64,000 nucleotides of DNA, taken from positions 14,370,001 through 14,434,000 of the forward strand of contig JAILWY010000013.1 of assembly GCA_022113835.1 (NCBI GenBank), read 5' to 3'. The notes below the pieces were generated by a model. That model worked only from the letters and a program-made list of their open reading frames with translations. It was not told where the DNA came from and searched no databases. Made by a program: the position numbers and the translations under genes. This document shows positions 45,021 through 58,086 of the stretch, in pieces (position 1 is the first letter of the stretch; each line of letters opens with the position of its first letter). Source of the stretch: Atopsyche davidsoni. Taxonomy: Eukaryota > Arthropoda > Insecta > Trichoptera > Hydrobiosidae.

Positions 45021-48000
45021 ACAGAGGTAAAGGTTATGCTAAAAAATAATAGATATCTAAATTATCAAAACATTTCCATATCTTCATAACGAAATAAAAT
45101 ATTGGAGAATTTCAAATTCTTAGATGTTTACTAGAAGTCATTTAGAAATTTAATTTACCGAATGCAGATTCGTTTATGGTCAAATTTATTTGTTTGAAAA
45201 TATACGTTCTTTTAACGTTTAACTGAAAATAAATACCAAAGCATATCACTTAATACATATAATCAGATAATTTTTAATATTTTAGTGACTGTATTATTAA
45301 TTATTTATAGATCTTATTTTTTTGTTTGTTTCTTAGCTCTCATTTTTTAAAATGGGGTTATTTATTTAAAATTTATTTGGTCAAAACTTTGCATCAATTA
45401 ATCATATCACTATCATCAACAGTAAAACTGCAATGACAAACTTATATCTCAATACTTGTATTGGCCTTGATAATGATGTACGTAATATATATTCAGTCTT
45501 GTTTTCTTATTTAGAAATGACACACCATTGCATAATATCAAATAAGAGTAAAAAGAAAGCTGTAGCTAAATTTGTATTATTAATACCTGCTAAACACAAC
45601 ATGGCAAGCATTGAAAGCTGTTAAAATTGTTTATCTGATGTATATATTTCATTACCATTGCACGGTATTAGTGATGTTGAATTATCTGACATCACACCTT
45701 AATTACAGGTACACCAATAGCAAAACGAAGTTACTGTACCTTTATCCATCTGATGAGCCTAGTAATTGGCATTACTACGATATGAAAAAAATACACAGAT
45801 TAGAAGTTGTCTAATAAATTTCAATTAATATAAATATATACTCGTATGAACACTGGACTTCAAAAATATCATAATTTTTAGTTAATGGTATGTCCAATAT
45901 AATAAACTCAATAAAATTCACGAAACGATTTGTCCATTAAAACTTATATAAAAGCTCTTTAACTAGTTAAAATAAACAAGAACGATAGTGTTAAATACGA
46001 AACCCGTAATTCAGGGGAAAGAAAGCGTTGCAGTTTTTCAGTTGGAAATTGTGAAAATGGAAATTAAATAGGAAATAAATCATAATAACATGACTTTGGT
46101 GAATTGTATTTCCTAAATACTATTATTGCGCTGGAAAACGAATAATGATAATGTTGTTGTTCCATCACCAGTTGAAAAATCTTAAAAAGGTTTCCAGGGT
46201 GTTGTTCTGAAGTGATTTTGAGTTTTTTTCTTCATAACTATATCAAACCTAAATTTTCACTTTTATAAAATTTTACTCTAAACTGTTAGATTCCATAACA
46301 GGATGTTATAGTTTTTCTATCATATCTGTAAGGTCATATCTGCGAACCGTAGTTTAATATTAATCTCTATTTAGTGTTATGTATATACTGTTATTCAGTT
46401 ACATGTTAATATATTTACTTTAAAATGGATAATGTCTCCAACGAGAGCTTGGTTATTTTTTTGATACTAGTTGATTTTGTTAGTTAAAAATATATTTGTA
46501 TATTAACTATCCATTTTAAAGGAAATACAAGTGTCTGTATATAAATATATCATGTAAATGTATCGAGACTATTGAACTATAATGAAACTTATTCAGTTCG
46601 AATATTAAAATTATTTCTTAAAAAAACTAAAAAGCCGTTTTATTTTTATGAATAATAAACATGTAACTTAAATCAATGACTTCAAAAAGTAAAAAAAAAA
46701 TGCTTTTATTATTAACTATACTCAGTATTTTTTTTTCATTACGGGCAGAATATGGTGAAGTTAAGGTAACACAAAGTGAATTATAAAGATGTGTCTTTTG
46801 TGTTTCAAAATGAAAAGGTTAGTCAAGACGATTTTAGCATAAAAATATATATGAAATATCAATTTATCAACATTTTTTTAAAGCAATTTTACTTGACATG
46901 ACTTTAAATATGTGAGACAAAATAAGTAACATCCCTTGGGACCTGTAGGTTTTCACTTGCGACATTGTCAAATCAGGAAGGTGTGAAGTAAATGAAGGTA
47001 GTGGCACCTTGACAACGGTCTTAGCATGAAAAGCAGCTTTGTCCGAAAATAAGCCCCTGATAGCAGTAGGACGCATTCTAAACATAACATAATCTATGAA
47101 TTACAATTTACAAAATTAACAGTTTACAAATTTTCATGGTGATGTTAATTTTATATGATAATGAGTTATGATGTCACATCGTTTTAACAATTCCTTCTGT
47201 TGAACAATGGTTAGACTCCAGGAAAACAAAGTATGAAGTTCTGATGTCGACTTTTGACTTTGAACAACTTAAGAGTATCTGTAAACGAGCATATGACCTG
47301 TGAATGTGAGTGGTTTTATAATTTTATCTCAAAATATTTTTTCAGCGTTTATAGATTTTATGTGGTTTTTAAGTGAAAAACTTACAATAGGTTTTTTATA
47401 AATATTTTTGTGTGCTCAATAAACGTATGTTTTAAAGTTTGCAACAAATGAATATTGATCGGGAATTATCATAAAAAGCACAAGACACTTATCAACAATC
47501 AACTACACAACGTACTCGTATAACTTCTAAAGAATAATAAAATGCTATTATCCAAAAATATTCACAGCTTAAAGGGTGTAATACAAAATGCGATACAGAT
47601 AACTTCTTGTAAGATTGATTTTTACGGAAGTTATTCGCTATCGTGTTTGTATTTTGTAAAGTCAAAAATCAGTATTTTGTAAAAAATATATCGATGTTAC
47701 AACCTAACCTTATTAGAGGATTAGCTTTGACGTAATTGTAGAAGATGGGAGAAAGTTTGCGTTGCGGGGCAGACTCCGTATACAGCACAGTGGACTAGAA
47801 AGTATGGAACATCGTTTATCAAACTTCAGGAAATATCAGTCGCAGCATCCATCGGAGTAAGCTTTGATAAATGGATTACTAACAACTACTCGAGCCCAGA
47901 CCCGCTGGTCGCTACTTAATGACTGTTATGATTAGATTTTTATTTTTAGACTCTAAAATATACATTGAAACTAACAACCTTTAATAATGTTTAGTAAAAA

Positions 48001-48839
48001 TCTATTAAAAAAGTACAGAAAAACTTTATGATTAATGCTATTCAAAGGTTTGTTATAAGTAGAGGCAGTAATGTTTTTATTAATTAAAAATTGTAAATAA
48101 ACTTGCAACATGTAATACAACATGTTTTAAGTGTTTTTACGAGTGTTTGTATTTTAATTTTCATTAAAGAGTATTGAAGACGTGTTTTTTCTGTTTTGAT
48201 CCATTTTAAGCAATATTTTGAAGCTATTGTTTTAAATAATTTTGAAATGCGCCACTGCAGCTAAAATGTCAGAATCAAAAGTTACCAATACAGCGATAAA
48301 TAAAAACGAAAAAATATTACTTTAAATATATTACTAGAATATTAAAATAATTATTTAAACACTCGAAAAGACTTGGATCATCGCTCTTTTCTTAAATGAA
48401 TCATTAGCATACATTAAAATTAAAACAAGTACTTGTGGATTATACACATAAGCGCTTTATACAAGTAGCCACAAGTCGTGACAACAAATCGTAAAAAAAC
48501 ACTTCTTTCTGGCATTTTTTCACCAGAATCGGAGAAATCACATTTGAAACGACCAAATAAATTTAAAAAAAATTACTAATGAAAATTTATTGTGGCAATT
48601 TTTTGCTCGGTTGTCTTTTGTATCGGGACATGTGTAGAGGGCTATATTAGCGAAATTTCTTAATTTTTTCATACATATATTAAACATTAAATTTTTTGAC
48701 TTACTAATAAAATTTAAAAAATTAAACTTCATTGTGATGAAGTAAAACAATTGTCTCTTTTACTAGCGAATAATATAAATTAAGCAAAATGCATTAAAAA
48801 CTCTGCAACAAAAAGCATCCAAGCATTTACTATGAGCGC
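45021..48839. other. AT-rich intergenic DNA
   Basis: No supported gene. A 72-codon minus-strand frame (46867-47085) is unusually protein-like in composition but unrecognised (see findings). Confidence 0.4.
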
Positions 48840-49330
48840 CATTACGCGCACGTACTTTCTCATTCAAAACGGCCACATTCTCCGAAATTGCAACAAAAAC
48901 TCCAGACCGCGCAGAAGTAAACTCTCAACTTATTCATTGCACCAATTAAAAGCGAATAAAGTGAACTAGCGGCGCATTCTTCCGGCGAGGGGTTGTCTCC
49001 TGTGATGTTTTTACTTCCAGAAGTAACGACCTCAAAGCTCCCGGGGAATTACCAACAATGGCTGCCATGAATAATTAATTAACAAAAATCGTAAGCGGGG
49101 AAAAACCGGGCCAAAACGCGACACTAATCGAGTGCGAATTAAAACTGCACAAAGTTACTCGGAGCTTCGTATTAATTTTCCGCTATTTATAGATAGAAGA
49201 AAAAAAAATATTTGTGTCGAGAAATGTTGATTTGACCGGAGCGTGAGCTCACCGTTAGCCGAGAACCGGCCTTTCCGTTCCGTTTGCCTCCGAAAGGTGT
49301 TTATTGAGTATCGGCGCACCTTTTAGGGAT
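48840..49330. promoter_or_regulatory. Conserved-looking noncoding island with TAATTAATTAA
   Basis: GC-richer than its flanks, with ATGGCTGCCATGAATAATTAATTAAC (a 14-bp ATGGCTGCCAT-type near-palindrome beside homeodomain-type TAATTA sites, ~49060-49082), and no ORF. It resembles a developmental enhancer; ~4 kb downstream of the Kekkon gene. Confidence 0.3.
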
Positions 49331-49733
49331 GTGGGGTTTTTATAGCTTCATAATACTTGAAAAGCTCACTTTTAAAATATACGTGATAAACTCTTTGAAA
49401 TTTGAGTGTTGCGAAATTTTAAAAGCAATGCAAATACAAAATTTACCAGTTGCGCACACCCAGTGACGATCAGGAAACTGGATGGGTCTTGGAGTGTTGA
49501 GCTCAGTCACATATTTTAACCATTTGAACTCCGGACTTTTTTTTTGTTTGTTTTTTTTTTTTATTTAACAATGTGAATACGTCCGAATACTTTGCAAAAC
49601 TGACAAAAAGGGTTTGTACCTACTTTAATACGCACATAGACTTCTTATAGGGTAAACAATAAAAGGTGCACTATAGTCGCCAACGGAGATACAAAGGAAT
49701 TTACCATGTCGACACATTGTCGACAACGGAGTA
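49331..49733. other. AT-rich DNA
   Basis: Nothing identified apart from a poly-T run near 49540-49560. Confidence 0.4.
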
Positions 49734-49741
49734 GAAAGTGT

Positions 49742-49956
49742 GGTACTTGTTTTTTATCCGACTACCAAAATTTTTTAATGTACATGTACTCGCAGAGATT
49801 AGAATCTATCATATGACGATGAGTCCCGTTGTGGCGTTTATTTCGTTCATTGCAGATTTCCATGACCGCTCAATTCGTTGGGTTAGGTTAGGTTAGGTTA
49901 AAAAAAAAAAAAGGTTAGGTACAAGTTTTTTGGTGGTCGGATAAAAAACAAGTACC
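49742..49956. mobile_element. 215-bp MITE, 8-bp TSD GAAAGTGT (copy 2), with TTAGG repeats
   Basis: Same family as 9692-9885, same TIRs (GGTACTTGTTTTTTATCCGA). Perfect 8 bp duplication GAAAGTGT at 49734-49741 and 49957-49964. It contains GGGTTAGGTTAGGTTAGG followed by a poly-A run and another GGTTAGG, expanded relative to copy 1. Confidence 0.9.
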
Positions 49957-50199
49957 GAAAGTGTTAAAAATTCAATATAGCTAACATTATATGAAATTTA
50001 TCTTGTATTGTATATCACAATATCATGTACTCCCTGACGGCGACCGTCCAATATTACCGCTACCAATAAGCCGTCAACAATTCCACAGCAAAGCGATAAG
50101 TTAACATGTTGTTATATTTTTTAATGAATCATATCTTTATACATATTTTTTTTCCTAACTTTCATAGTCTGGTTATTTGCTATTGCAGGGTGTCGGAGT

Positions 50200-50580
50200 C
50201 TTTGTTGTGCATCATCTGTATGCGGCACATCAATACCCCGAGTCGGGCGCGAACAAAAAGAGAGCGGATCCGCGGCAGTTATTGGATGATTTATCCCCGA
50301 AGTTGCGCCCCGGGGCGTATCTCGGATCTTAGTGCGCCGCTAAGTGAATACAAGATGGAAGATTCCAGCCGACAACTAAATTTTATTGTGTCGGGAGTTA
50401 GCCAACAAATTCTCCGGCGGCGCGGCTTCAGCCGGGAGAGCTTTCATTACAATTAGGGTTACTCCGAGCCGAGGAGATATGCTAATGAAAAAGTTCCGGC
50501 AAGTCGGCTGAAGGCCCGAAGCTCCGCAGACGACCTTACCGGCCCGAAGACGTCGTCTGCGGCGTCGCGGCACTGAAGGA
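50200..50580. promoter_or_regulatory. GC-rich conserved-looking noncoding island
   Basis: GC-rich, with TTTCATTACAATTAGGG and ATGCTAATGAAAA (POU/homeodomain-like) motifs. A 116-codon + frame (50106-50456) and a minus-strand frame overlap and have no domain. Candidate enhancer. Confidence 0.3.
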
Positions 50581-50802
50581 ATTTAAATCATTTTTGTTGG
50601 ATAAGGAAACTTTGACTATTACGCGGAGTAAATTTCCGTTGCTCTTTTACTATCTAGAATAATTTGCGCTCTTTAATTAAAATGGACACCGACTCTATTT
50701 ACACTGTGCCTCTGAAATCTTTCTCGCTTGATATTGTTGTGAAAGTTTTGTAGATTCAATGGACGGACGAACTGTACTCATTACTCTATCCAATTGCTGT
50801 TA

Positions 50803-51459
50803 TCTACTATAATAATAGCCACTGTGTGTGTGTATGTTTCATTTTTTGGTTCTCTATAGAATATCTTAATTTTTTGCATGTAAGTTCAGTAAGTTTTCTC
50901 GCAGTTATGTGATGAATTTCAAGACAATAAGATAATATTTTCATTCATTAACTAATTAAATAAAACTATCAAATATGCTTTATGTACGAGTTATATGATT
51001 CTGTTGTTCGCAGCGAGAATTTCAAATTTAGAATTTTTACAAAAAAACAAAATATGATGCTTCTAAGAAATTTCCAGTTTATGTCAGCTTGACACAAGTA
51101 CCAATTTTATTTTTTAGTTGCGTTAGAAATTATTAATCACATCATTAATAACTTAAAATGCCTCCTAAAAAAATAACACCGTCTAAGCACAGCAAATGTA
51201 TTTAAAAAAGAATAGCACAATTGAACGTTATAAAGACTTCATCTAATAAAGAACAGTGCAGTGAAAGTGATGCGTTGTTTGTGACACGAAATGTGATATT
51301 TCCTAGAATGGCTTTGCTTTCGAAATTGATATCCGGTTATTCAAAATATATTTGTACAAAATTAAATCAAATATTCATCTAATTGTCAGCCAAACATATG
51401 TTTAAACACTATTGCATCGTTTATCGAATACGTCATTTTATGACGGGCTACATTTCTAG
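50803..51459 (+). mobile_element. Non-autonomous Helitron, 657 bp, plus strand
   Basis: Starts TCTACTATAATAATAGCC and ends CTAG at 51456-51459. The hairpin CGTCAT-TTT-ATGACG (51431-51445) lies 10 nt before the end. The insertion is between A (50802) and T (51460) with no duplication. A GT microsatellite lies near the 5' end. From 51157 an ATG opens a short reading frame (MPPKKITPSKHS), soon stopped, which could be the relic start of a Rep/helicase gene; the sister copy has lost this ATG. Confidence 0.88.
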
Positions 51460-54400
51460 TATGTAAATAAAAGAGTTTGTCATGAATTATGTGTATTTTT
51501 TAATCAAAATAAACCACAAGTTTATCAACACTTCCTCTACAATCTTTTTTGCTTGATACTATTGTTAAAATTATGTAGATTCAATAAACTCTAGACTGTT
51601 TTCATACGTAAAAATTTATGTTGTGTAAAAAAAAAAATCATCAAATACACTAAGATATTATATAATAATACAATAATTCCAGTGTAGATTGAATAGACGG
51701 TCTTGGCCGTTGCTTCGCTCTTAACAGCGGACTTCCCCGGCCGGAGCAGTAATTGCATTCACTCTCCTCACTTTAAAGTTTTCAGTAAACACAGAATTGA
51801 GTATTGTTCAGTTCGGAATCGCACAATAAAGGATACTTCCGGAATGAGATTTTCAGGCTTATTTAATGTGATAATTAAATACGACTACGCTGAGCGGCTT
51901 CCTCTACAACTTGTAATTGTATTGTCGAATGCATTATGTTTCTTTATTGTATTATAAACTCTCTCTCTTATTATTTTATCAAAGTATAAAACAATTTATT
52001 TAATTGTATTGTTTCGGCCGCATTGTTTGGCTATACAAAGTCTACCTTTTTCAGGAATCTTTGAAAAATAAACAACAGAGCTTTTGATAACAGTAAGGTT
52101 GATATTTAAAAAAAAAATTGATGCAATTTTAATAATGCAATTATTGAATAAATCGATAAATGTACCAGTATAGATATTTTTAGTATATATCGAATTCTGA
52201 GAATACTTGTGCAAGAAATATTTATAGTTTTTTTTTTAATAAGTAAAATACTTCAATGATTTTTCCACCTTTCACGTTGGCATGTTCGCGTTCACAGCTA
52301 GTATTATACCCATGGTATACTATTGATATAAATTAAACCAATAATATTTGTTAAACAAAAATAATCCCAAAACCATGTAAATGAATTTAAATAGATATAA
52401 CTAGAAGACTCGAGGATAACTTATCAAAAAATTTAACTTTTAATACAGTATGTTAATTTTGACGTTCTTGTCACGTCACCTTACCTCGGGGTAGAAGATT
52501 TGTTTTGACAGGTCCCGTCTCAGTAAAGGTCGCTACACAAACATGAGGTAACCTGCTCCACTATTATCTGCGTGACACCGTGGATTACCTTCAATGTGAA
52601 TTAATTATGAAATGTATATCCAAGTTCATGCTCCTCGCACAGCCGACTCAAAATTCTTAATCATCGTAACGTTGATACAGGAAACTGGATACAATTCTAA
52701 ATATATTAAAACATATATATTTATATGTAGAAATTTTACTTTGTTGTTTTTCATACCCCAGACCGGCTGTATACTCACCCTTAAATTGAGAGTGTATTCA
52801 CAAACTGAACTCTCTAGGCTTCGTGAAAAAGTGTACCCACAGCCTCTATGGAAGTACTTCCCTACATAGAGCCCACCCTCATTTTCCAGCACTAATTACG
52901 ACACCAATTATTACGGGGTGTATTTGTTTTGTTACAAGTTTTGTTGCTGCAGAATAATTGGTATTAATTTGTTTACCAACAATTATTCGGAGCACTTCCG
53001 TTAAAGTTAAAAAGCGATATTTTTGCTCTATTTTTAGTTGCGCTCCCGAGACAAAATTTTAATATATTTTTCTACGTGTGCGCTGTATCAAACGCCTTTG
53101 TAGAATAACCAAGAGGAGAGAGTCCATTCCCCGCTCTTTGTATTATAATACCATTGTCATTTTAAAATTCTTTTATAAAGTTGTACCATATACGCCTATG
53201 AAAATATTAAAAATTATGCCACTTATTATGTTTGATTATTTTTTAAAAAACATCGTATAGACCTCAAAAAGATTTTATATACAATGCTTAAAATATAAAA
53301 AAAAAAAAACATATTTATAATTTGTCTCATACACACAGTTTAAAAATTATTTTTTCCAAATATGTGATATAATTTTGAAAATATTAACGAGGTGTAATTT
53401 AACATTGATTTTTTTGGGTTATATATTTTGTGTCTTTGAAAAGAAAAAGATTGTTTTTAATTGATGATTATTCAGTTTCAATTAAAAAAATTGTTGACTT
53501 AACAATTAAATCTAAAATTATTGAAAGCATAACGCCACGAATATCTAATGAATATATTACACTAATAATCAATAAATGCACCTACATTTTAAAGAAAAAT
53601 AACAAATCAGAATTCACGTGAGTCCTATTTTTAATTATAATTAAAATTCAGTCCCCTTCTACTTTCCTTAATTCATATGATTTCAAGATACCCTTAAATT
53701 TTTGCTATTTACGTTTACATTATTCAGAAGCTATCGTGATATATCTAGCATAAAACCGTGACGTGTTTATATTTTTTAATGATAACACTGTGATTAAAAA
53801 ATATATTATATTTAAAGTTTATGACCTTTTGTTTTATATGTTCAAAAATAAATTCTATAAAACGAAAATTCTAGAGTAAATTCCAACCAAAGCTGAAAAT
53901 CTAAAACCTTTGCAAATTTTGTATGAAATTTATGAACTAGTAATTCGTATGCAAAATTTTATTTTTATAAGGTTTCGCGATAGGTGAACAATTCTAATTG
54001 TGATATTTTTAATTAAATGTAATTTAAAATATTTTCATAATCAAAAATCGCACGCAAGCTTTCAGAAGTGAAATTCTAATAAGTTTACGTGACCTTTGGT
54101 AAGGAGTTAACTAGAACTAAGTTCATATTACTTATGTTATCGTTGATTAAAAACATGGCCACTTTTATATATTAAAATATGTTTATTTAAAATTAGCATG
54201 TTGGCATTTCTTCAGTGAGTTTACCTTGACTTTTGAGTAAATATTGTTTTTGATTTGCTTCTCGAAAATAACTGGCTTTCTTTTTAAATAACTCCAGCAT
54301 ATTTATTAAAGGAATGCAGGATCTGCAAAGAAAAACTTTTCAAAAAATGTTTATGAAACATCTATATATAATTTTAAATACAAAACAAATATTTGATACA

Positions 54401-54943
54401 TATTTTTATTCATATTTTCGACAGAATATATATTAGAATAACACAGTTTCAATTTATTTTTTTTAATTATTGATTTGATAAAAGTGGAAGTATTCCAACA
54501 TATTTATGAAATGACACCTGAAAAATATTAATGATGCTAATTTTCTAAATTTTTATTAATTAAACATATTGTCATAAAATAAATTTTGTGATATCAATCA
54601 TAAGAGATTCAAAGTGTTTGATTGAATTTTGATCAATTTTTTAACATAATACTCATCATATTAAATATCAACCAGAGCGATGAACTTTACCAAAAACCAT
54701 ATTTACTGCTTAGAAAGTTATACTCTATGTAGCAAATAACTACAGCAAGGCTCGTACAGCAGACGGCTGAGTGGCTGCGGTATGTTTGGTGAGGATACTA
54801 GCTTTCGGAGTGGTACGCTCAACTCCAGGTAAATGACCTTTGGCAATGCATTCATTAGCTCTGGAGATGAGAAGTTGTGTGACGCACTCTGAGTTGAAAT
54901 TGATACTTAATCAAATGTGGTAACTATTGTCTAGACTCTAGAC
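51460..54943. other. AT-rich intergenic DNA
   Basis: No supported gene. An acceptor-like CATACCCCAG followed by a 37-codon frame ending in a stop (52760-52868) is the only coding-like trace and is too weak to call. Confidence 0.4.
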
Positions 54944-55410
54944 CATAGGTTCCCAAACTATTTTGTCCCGTCGACCCCTTGTCAAGTTTTCCTGTTTTTC
55001 GTAGACCCCTGTCTTGCTAATATTTAATTTTTATAACATTCGTCAACTTCAAACATATTTTTGACATCTGATATACAGGGTGCGCCATATTTTATGTCGG
55101 TATGTAAACATTAAATATCTTTAACATTTATCAACCAATTGACTTGAATAAACATGTTTTGAAACAATAATTTAATAAAATTTTAATCATGCTTCACCCT
55201 GAAACAAAGCGCCGAAATGGTAACGATGTAAATTGAAATTAGTCGTTCAGTTGTGTTAACTCAACGTGCATATCGTGGTCAATGGGATCCACTCTTGTAG
55301 CCCCCTATTTACAGTTCGTGGACCCCCAATTTAATTTTTCGCTGTCATCGACCCCTTGCAGAGCAGAATCGACCCCTAAGGGTCGATATTGACCACTTTG
55401 GGAACCTATG
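54944..55410. mobile_element. hAT-like element, 467 bp, with nested mariner fragment
   Basis: Termini CATAGGTTCCCAAACT and inverse TTTGGGAACCTATG, the hAT 'GGTTCCCAAA' signature. CGACCCC-rich subterminal sequence occurs on both sides. The flanks share TCTAGACTCTAGA (13 bp) if one extra base is given to each terminus; an 8-bp reading gives CTCTAGAC versus GTCTAGAC. The interior is replaced by mariner-type sequence at 55074-55296. Confidence 0.75.
55074..55296 (+). pseudogene. Mariner-superfamily N-terminal fragment nested in hAT element
   Basis: Starts with a TIR-like TACAGGGTGCGCCATATTTT. From about 55190 the frame reads FTLKQSAEMVTM-stop-IEISRSVVLTQRAYRGQW, the N-terminal helix-turn-helix start of the arthropod family that also includes 40305-40869. 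One internal stop (TAA for Tyr). Truncated after ~40 codons with no right TIR. Confidence 0.65.
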
Positions 55411-55427
55411 GTCTAGACTCTAGAACA

Positions 55428-55735
55428 ACATAAGCAGAAGTGCACATATCGTAATTTGGATGCTATGCATACCTTAGGATAGGTATTTATAATTGTATTT
55501 TAGAACATATATCATGGCACATCCCATATTGCGTCGATTAAGCAACCTGTGTCGATAAATTCATTACCTTAGGAGATTGAAACGTGTGATGCATTCCAAG
55601 AATAAACAGATGCTAGATCAAAGTAATAGTGTATTAACGCAATATAAGTGGAAGTGCACATATCGTTTATTTTAACCTTATATTAAGTTTAATGCATACG
55701 CATAAATAGAATAACTGTATTGTAGAACATGACTA
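55428..55735 (+). repeat. Diverged direct duplication
   Basis: AGAAGTGCACATATCGTAAT ... TTTTAGAACAT (55428-55520) recurs as GGAAGTGCACATATCGTTTA ... TTGTAGAACAT (55640-55735), with substitutions and indels, ~210 bp apart. Confidence 0.55.
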
Positions 55736-58086
55736 TAGCCTGCTCTACTACAAATTAAATCTGCGAGTCAATGTTTGAATCATTGAGAAATTAAACCTAT
55801 TGTTTTAAAAATACTTTTTTTTTCATTAAAACGTATAATCAATGAATATTATATGATTAAATCTTATGTTTTTCTTATATTGAAATACTTCCAATATAAC
55901 TAAATTGTTTTGACCAATATTAAAAGCAACATGACGTCATCTCGGTTATTCATCATATAATAAATTAAATGCTAAGCTTAATTTTTTTTTAAATTGATTT
56001 TAAATGAGTAATACACAATTGAAGTAAATATAATTGATTTTTTTTAAATTATTTGTGTTAGAAAGTTTGTTTCCCTTTTAGAACGTTGCCGAAAAGTTTG
56101 ATAAATCCCATTCCAATCCATTTCAATTCATTAGTTGTTATCGCAGGGAAAGCATTATTTTGCATCGCGATAAAACTACGAAGTATGTTATACTAATGGT
56201 CGTTATTCCGGTTGTTCGACGTGTGGTTAGTTTGTTATTTTGTATATATATTTATACACTGCTGTAACTGTTTATGAGTACTCCCCTACCGGGCCAGGCC
56301 AGTGACCACCCTGTATCTGCATTCGCGCCGGAGTCACGCGACTCTCCGAAGGTTTATGTGAAACTTGATTGACCGAATCGTAAAGTTGTTTTTATGTCGG
56401 CGAGATATTTCTCCGCACGAACAAAAAACACATTTCCCGGACCATTATTCATCGAAAGTGAAGCATTATATTTCATAAATATTTATTTCAGCTAGAAATC
56501 GGCGGCCCGACCATTTGTGGGGTTTTGTTTTACATAAGGACTAGTGATGGGCGTAATAGGATATGCGAAAATTAAAAATAATAGACTGCATTTTTTTTTA
56601 AATATATATATTTTTTGAAAAAACACGTCATCTAAAATCAAAATAAAATTTTCAACATGAAAGTTGGTTAGACTAATAAAGAGTTTTGTTTTCTATTATA
56701 ACTATTGATAGGCAATTTCGTAAAATATAATATAATCGATTGACAGCAAACAAATTTATTGAACTTTTCTAATTTAGGGATGTTAATAATTATTAATATG
56801 AAACAAACAATCTTGCATGACTTTCTGATTTTCAATCAATATACCAAAAAATAATTTTGCAAAAATATCGCCAGTCAAAAATACAAAATATAATTTTGAT
56901 ATTTTAATATTTTGGAAAATATTACAAGTCGGTTAATTTTACTATCAATTCCAATAAGTCGGTTATAAAAATATGCCGACTGTGCCCATCACTATTGGAG
57001 TCCATCAATTGGTATGTATTGATGCCTTACCAAAACTAACATCACAATAAATACCAATACTGCATTGATTTGTGCTCTTTATTATTATTTTTATATTTCT
57101 TGTAATGTCTTCTCCACATCAATAAAACATAACTTGTGCGCGTGGGTATGTTCCACCAGCCAAAATAGAAACAAGGTACTAGTAAAATTTAAGAAGAAAT
57201 AATAAAAATAAACATTTGAAGCCTTTTTCGCAAGAAAAATATACAGATTTTTTAACGTACTGAATATGTATATTTATATATTTTAAACCAAACTTTCGTA
57301 TATCGCGCTTTTTTACAAAGCAATTTCGATATTACGCTGCTAAGATATTTCAAATTCGCTTTTGTGCCTTCAAAGCAAATGTTATTTACATACTTTACTA
57401 CTTATTAAAAAAATGTATGTGAATTTAGCAAACATATCAGTTTTGGTCAGATCAAAGGATTCGTTATTGTTAAATCAATTTCGCTTTTCATCGAAAAAAA
57501 ATATATATAAGTTTCAGTGATATGAATTTCAAACTTGACACTTTGTTTCAACAATTTTTTTGACTTCTTATTTTGTATATTTATTTCATAAAATATAAGA
57601 TCTTTTAGATATTGATTTGGTTATTTGAGTACTGAGCTGCTTGGTGTTATTACTTCTCTAACATTTCAAAAGCTGTAAAAAAATTATAAAACTAACTACT
57701 TTTTTAAAAAATATATTAACAAGGATATGATATGCTTTCATTGTTTAATTTTTTTTTATACGCACCTGAAGTGTATAACGCTGTTACTAAAAAAATATTG
57801 TAAAATTCATCGCGTGGACATCTATTAATATAGGTGTGTTACTGAAAATCTGTCGAGGAGGCTCTGGCGCGGATCCATTGTGTTGGCGAAATGACAATGA
57901 CTGTCAGTCACAACTGACGGCGGGGGAATGGCCGGGCACACCGGACGCTTCAATCATTGTCCATTGACAAACTGTACCCAAACCACTCGAGCTGGGCTGG
58001 ACACTCTGTACCCAGCAACTTAACTAAAGCTCACTAGCAAATACGCTTTGAGCAAGGGTAATCATCATATGGATTAAAACCAAAAA
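55736..58086. other. AT-rich intergenic DNA with GC-richer patches
   Basis: GC-richer patches at 56280-56520 and 57840-58040; no ORF or repeat identified. Confidence 0.35.

Noticed and set aside
52760..52868. Terminal coding exon after CATACCCCAG
   Set aside because: Only 37 codons, no recognisable protein, no partner exon, and a competing frame on the opposite strand.
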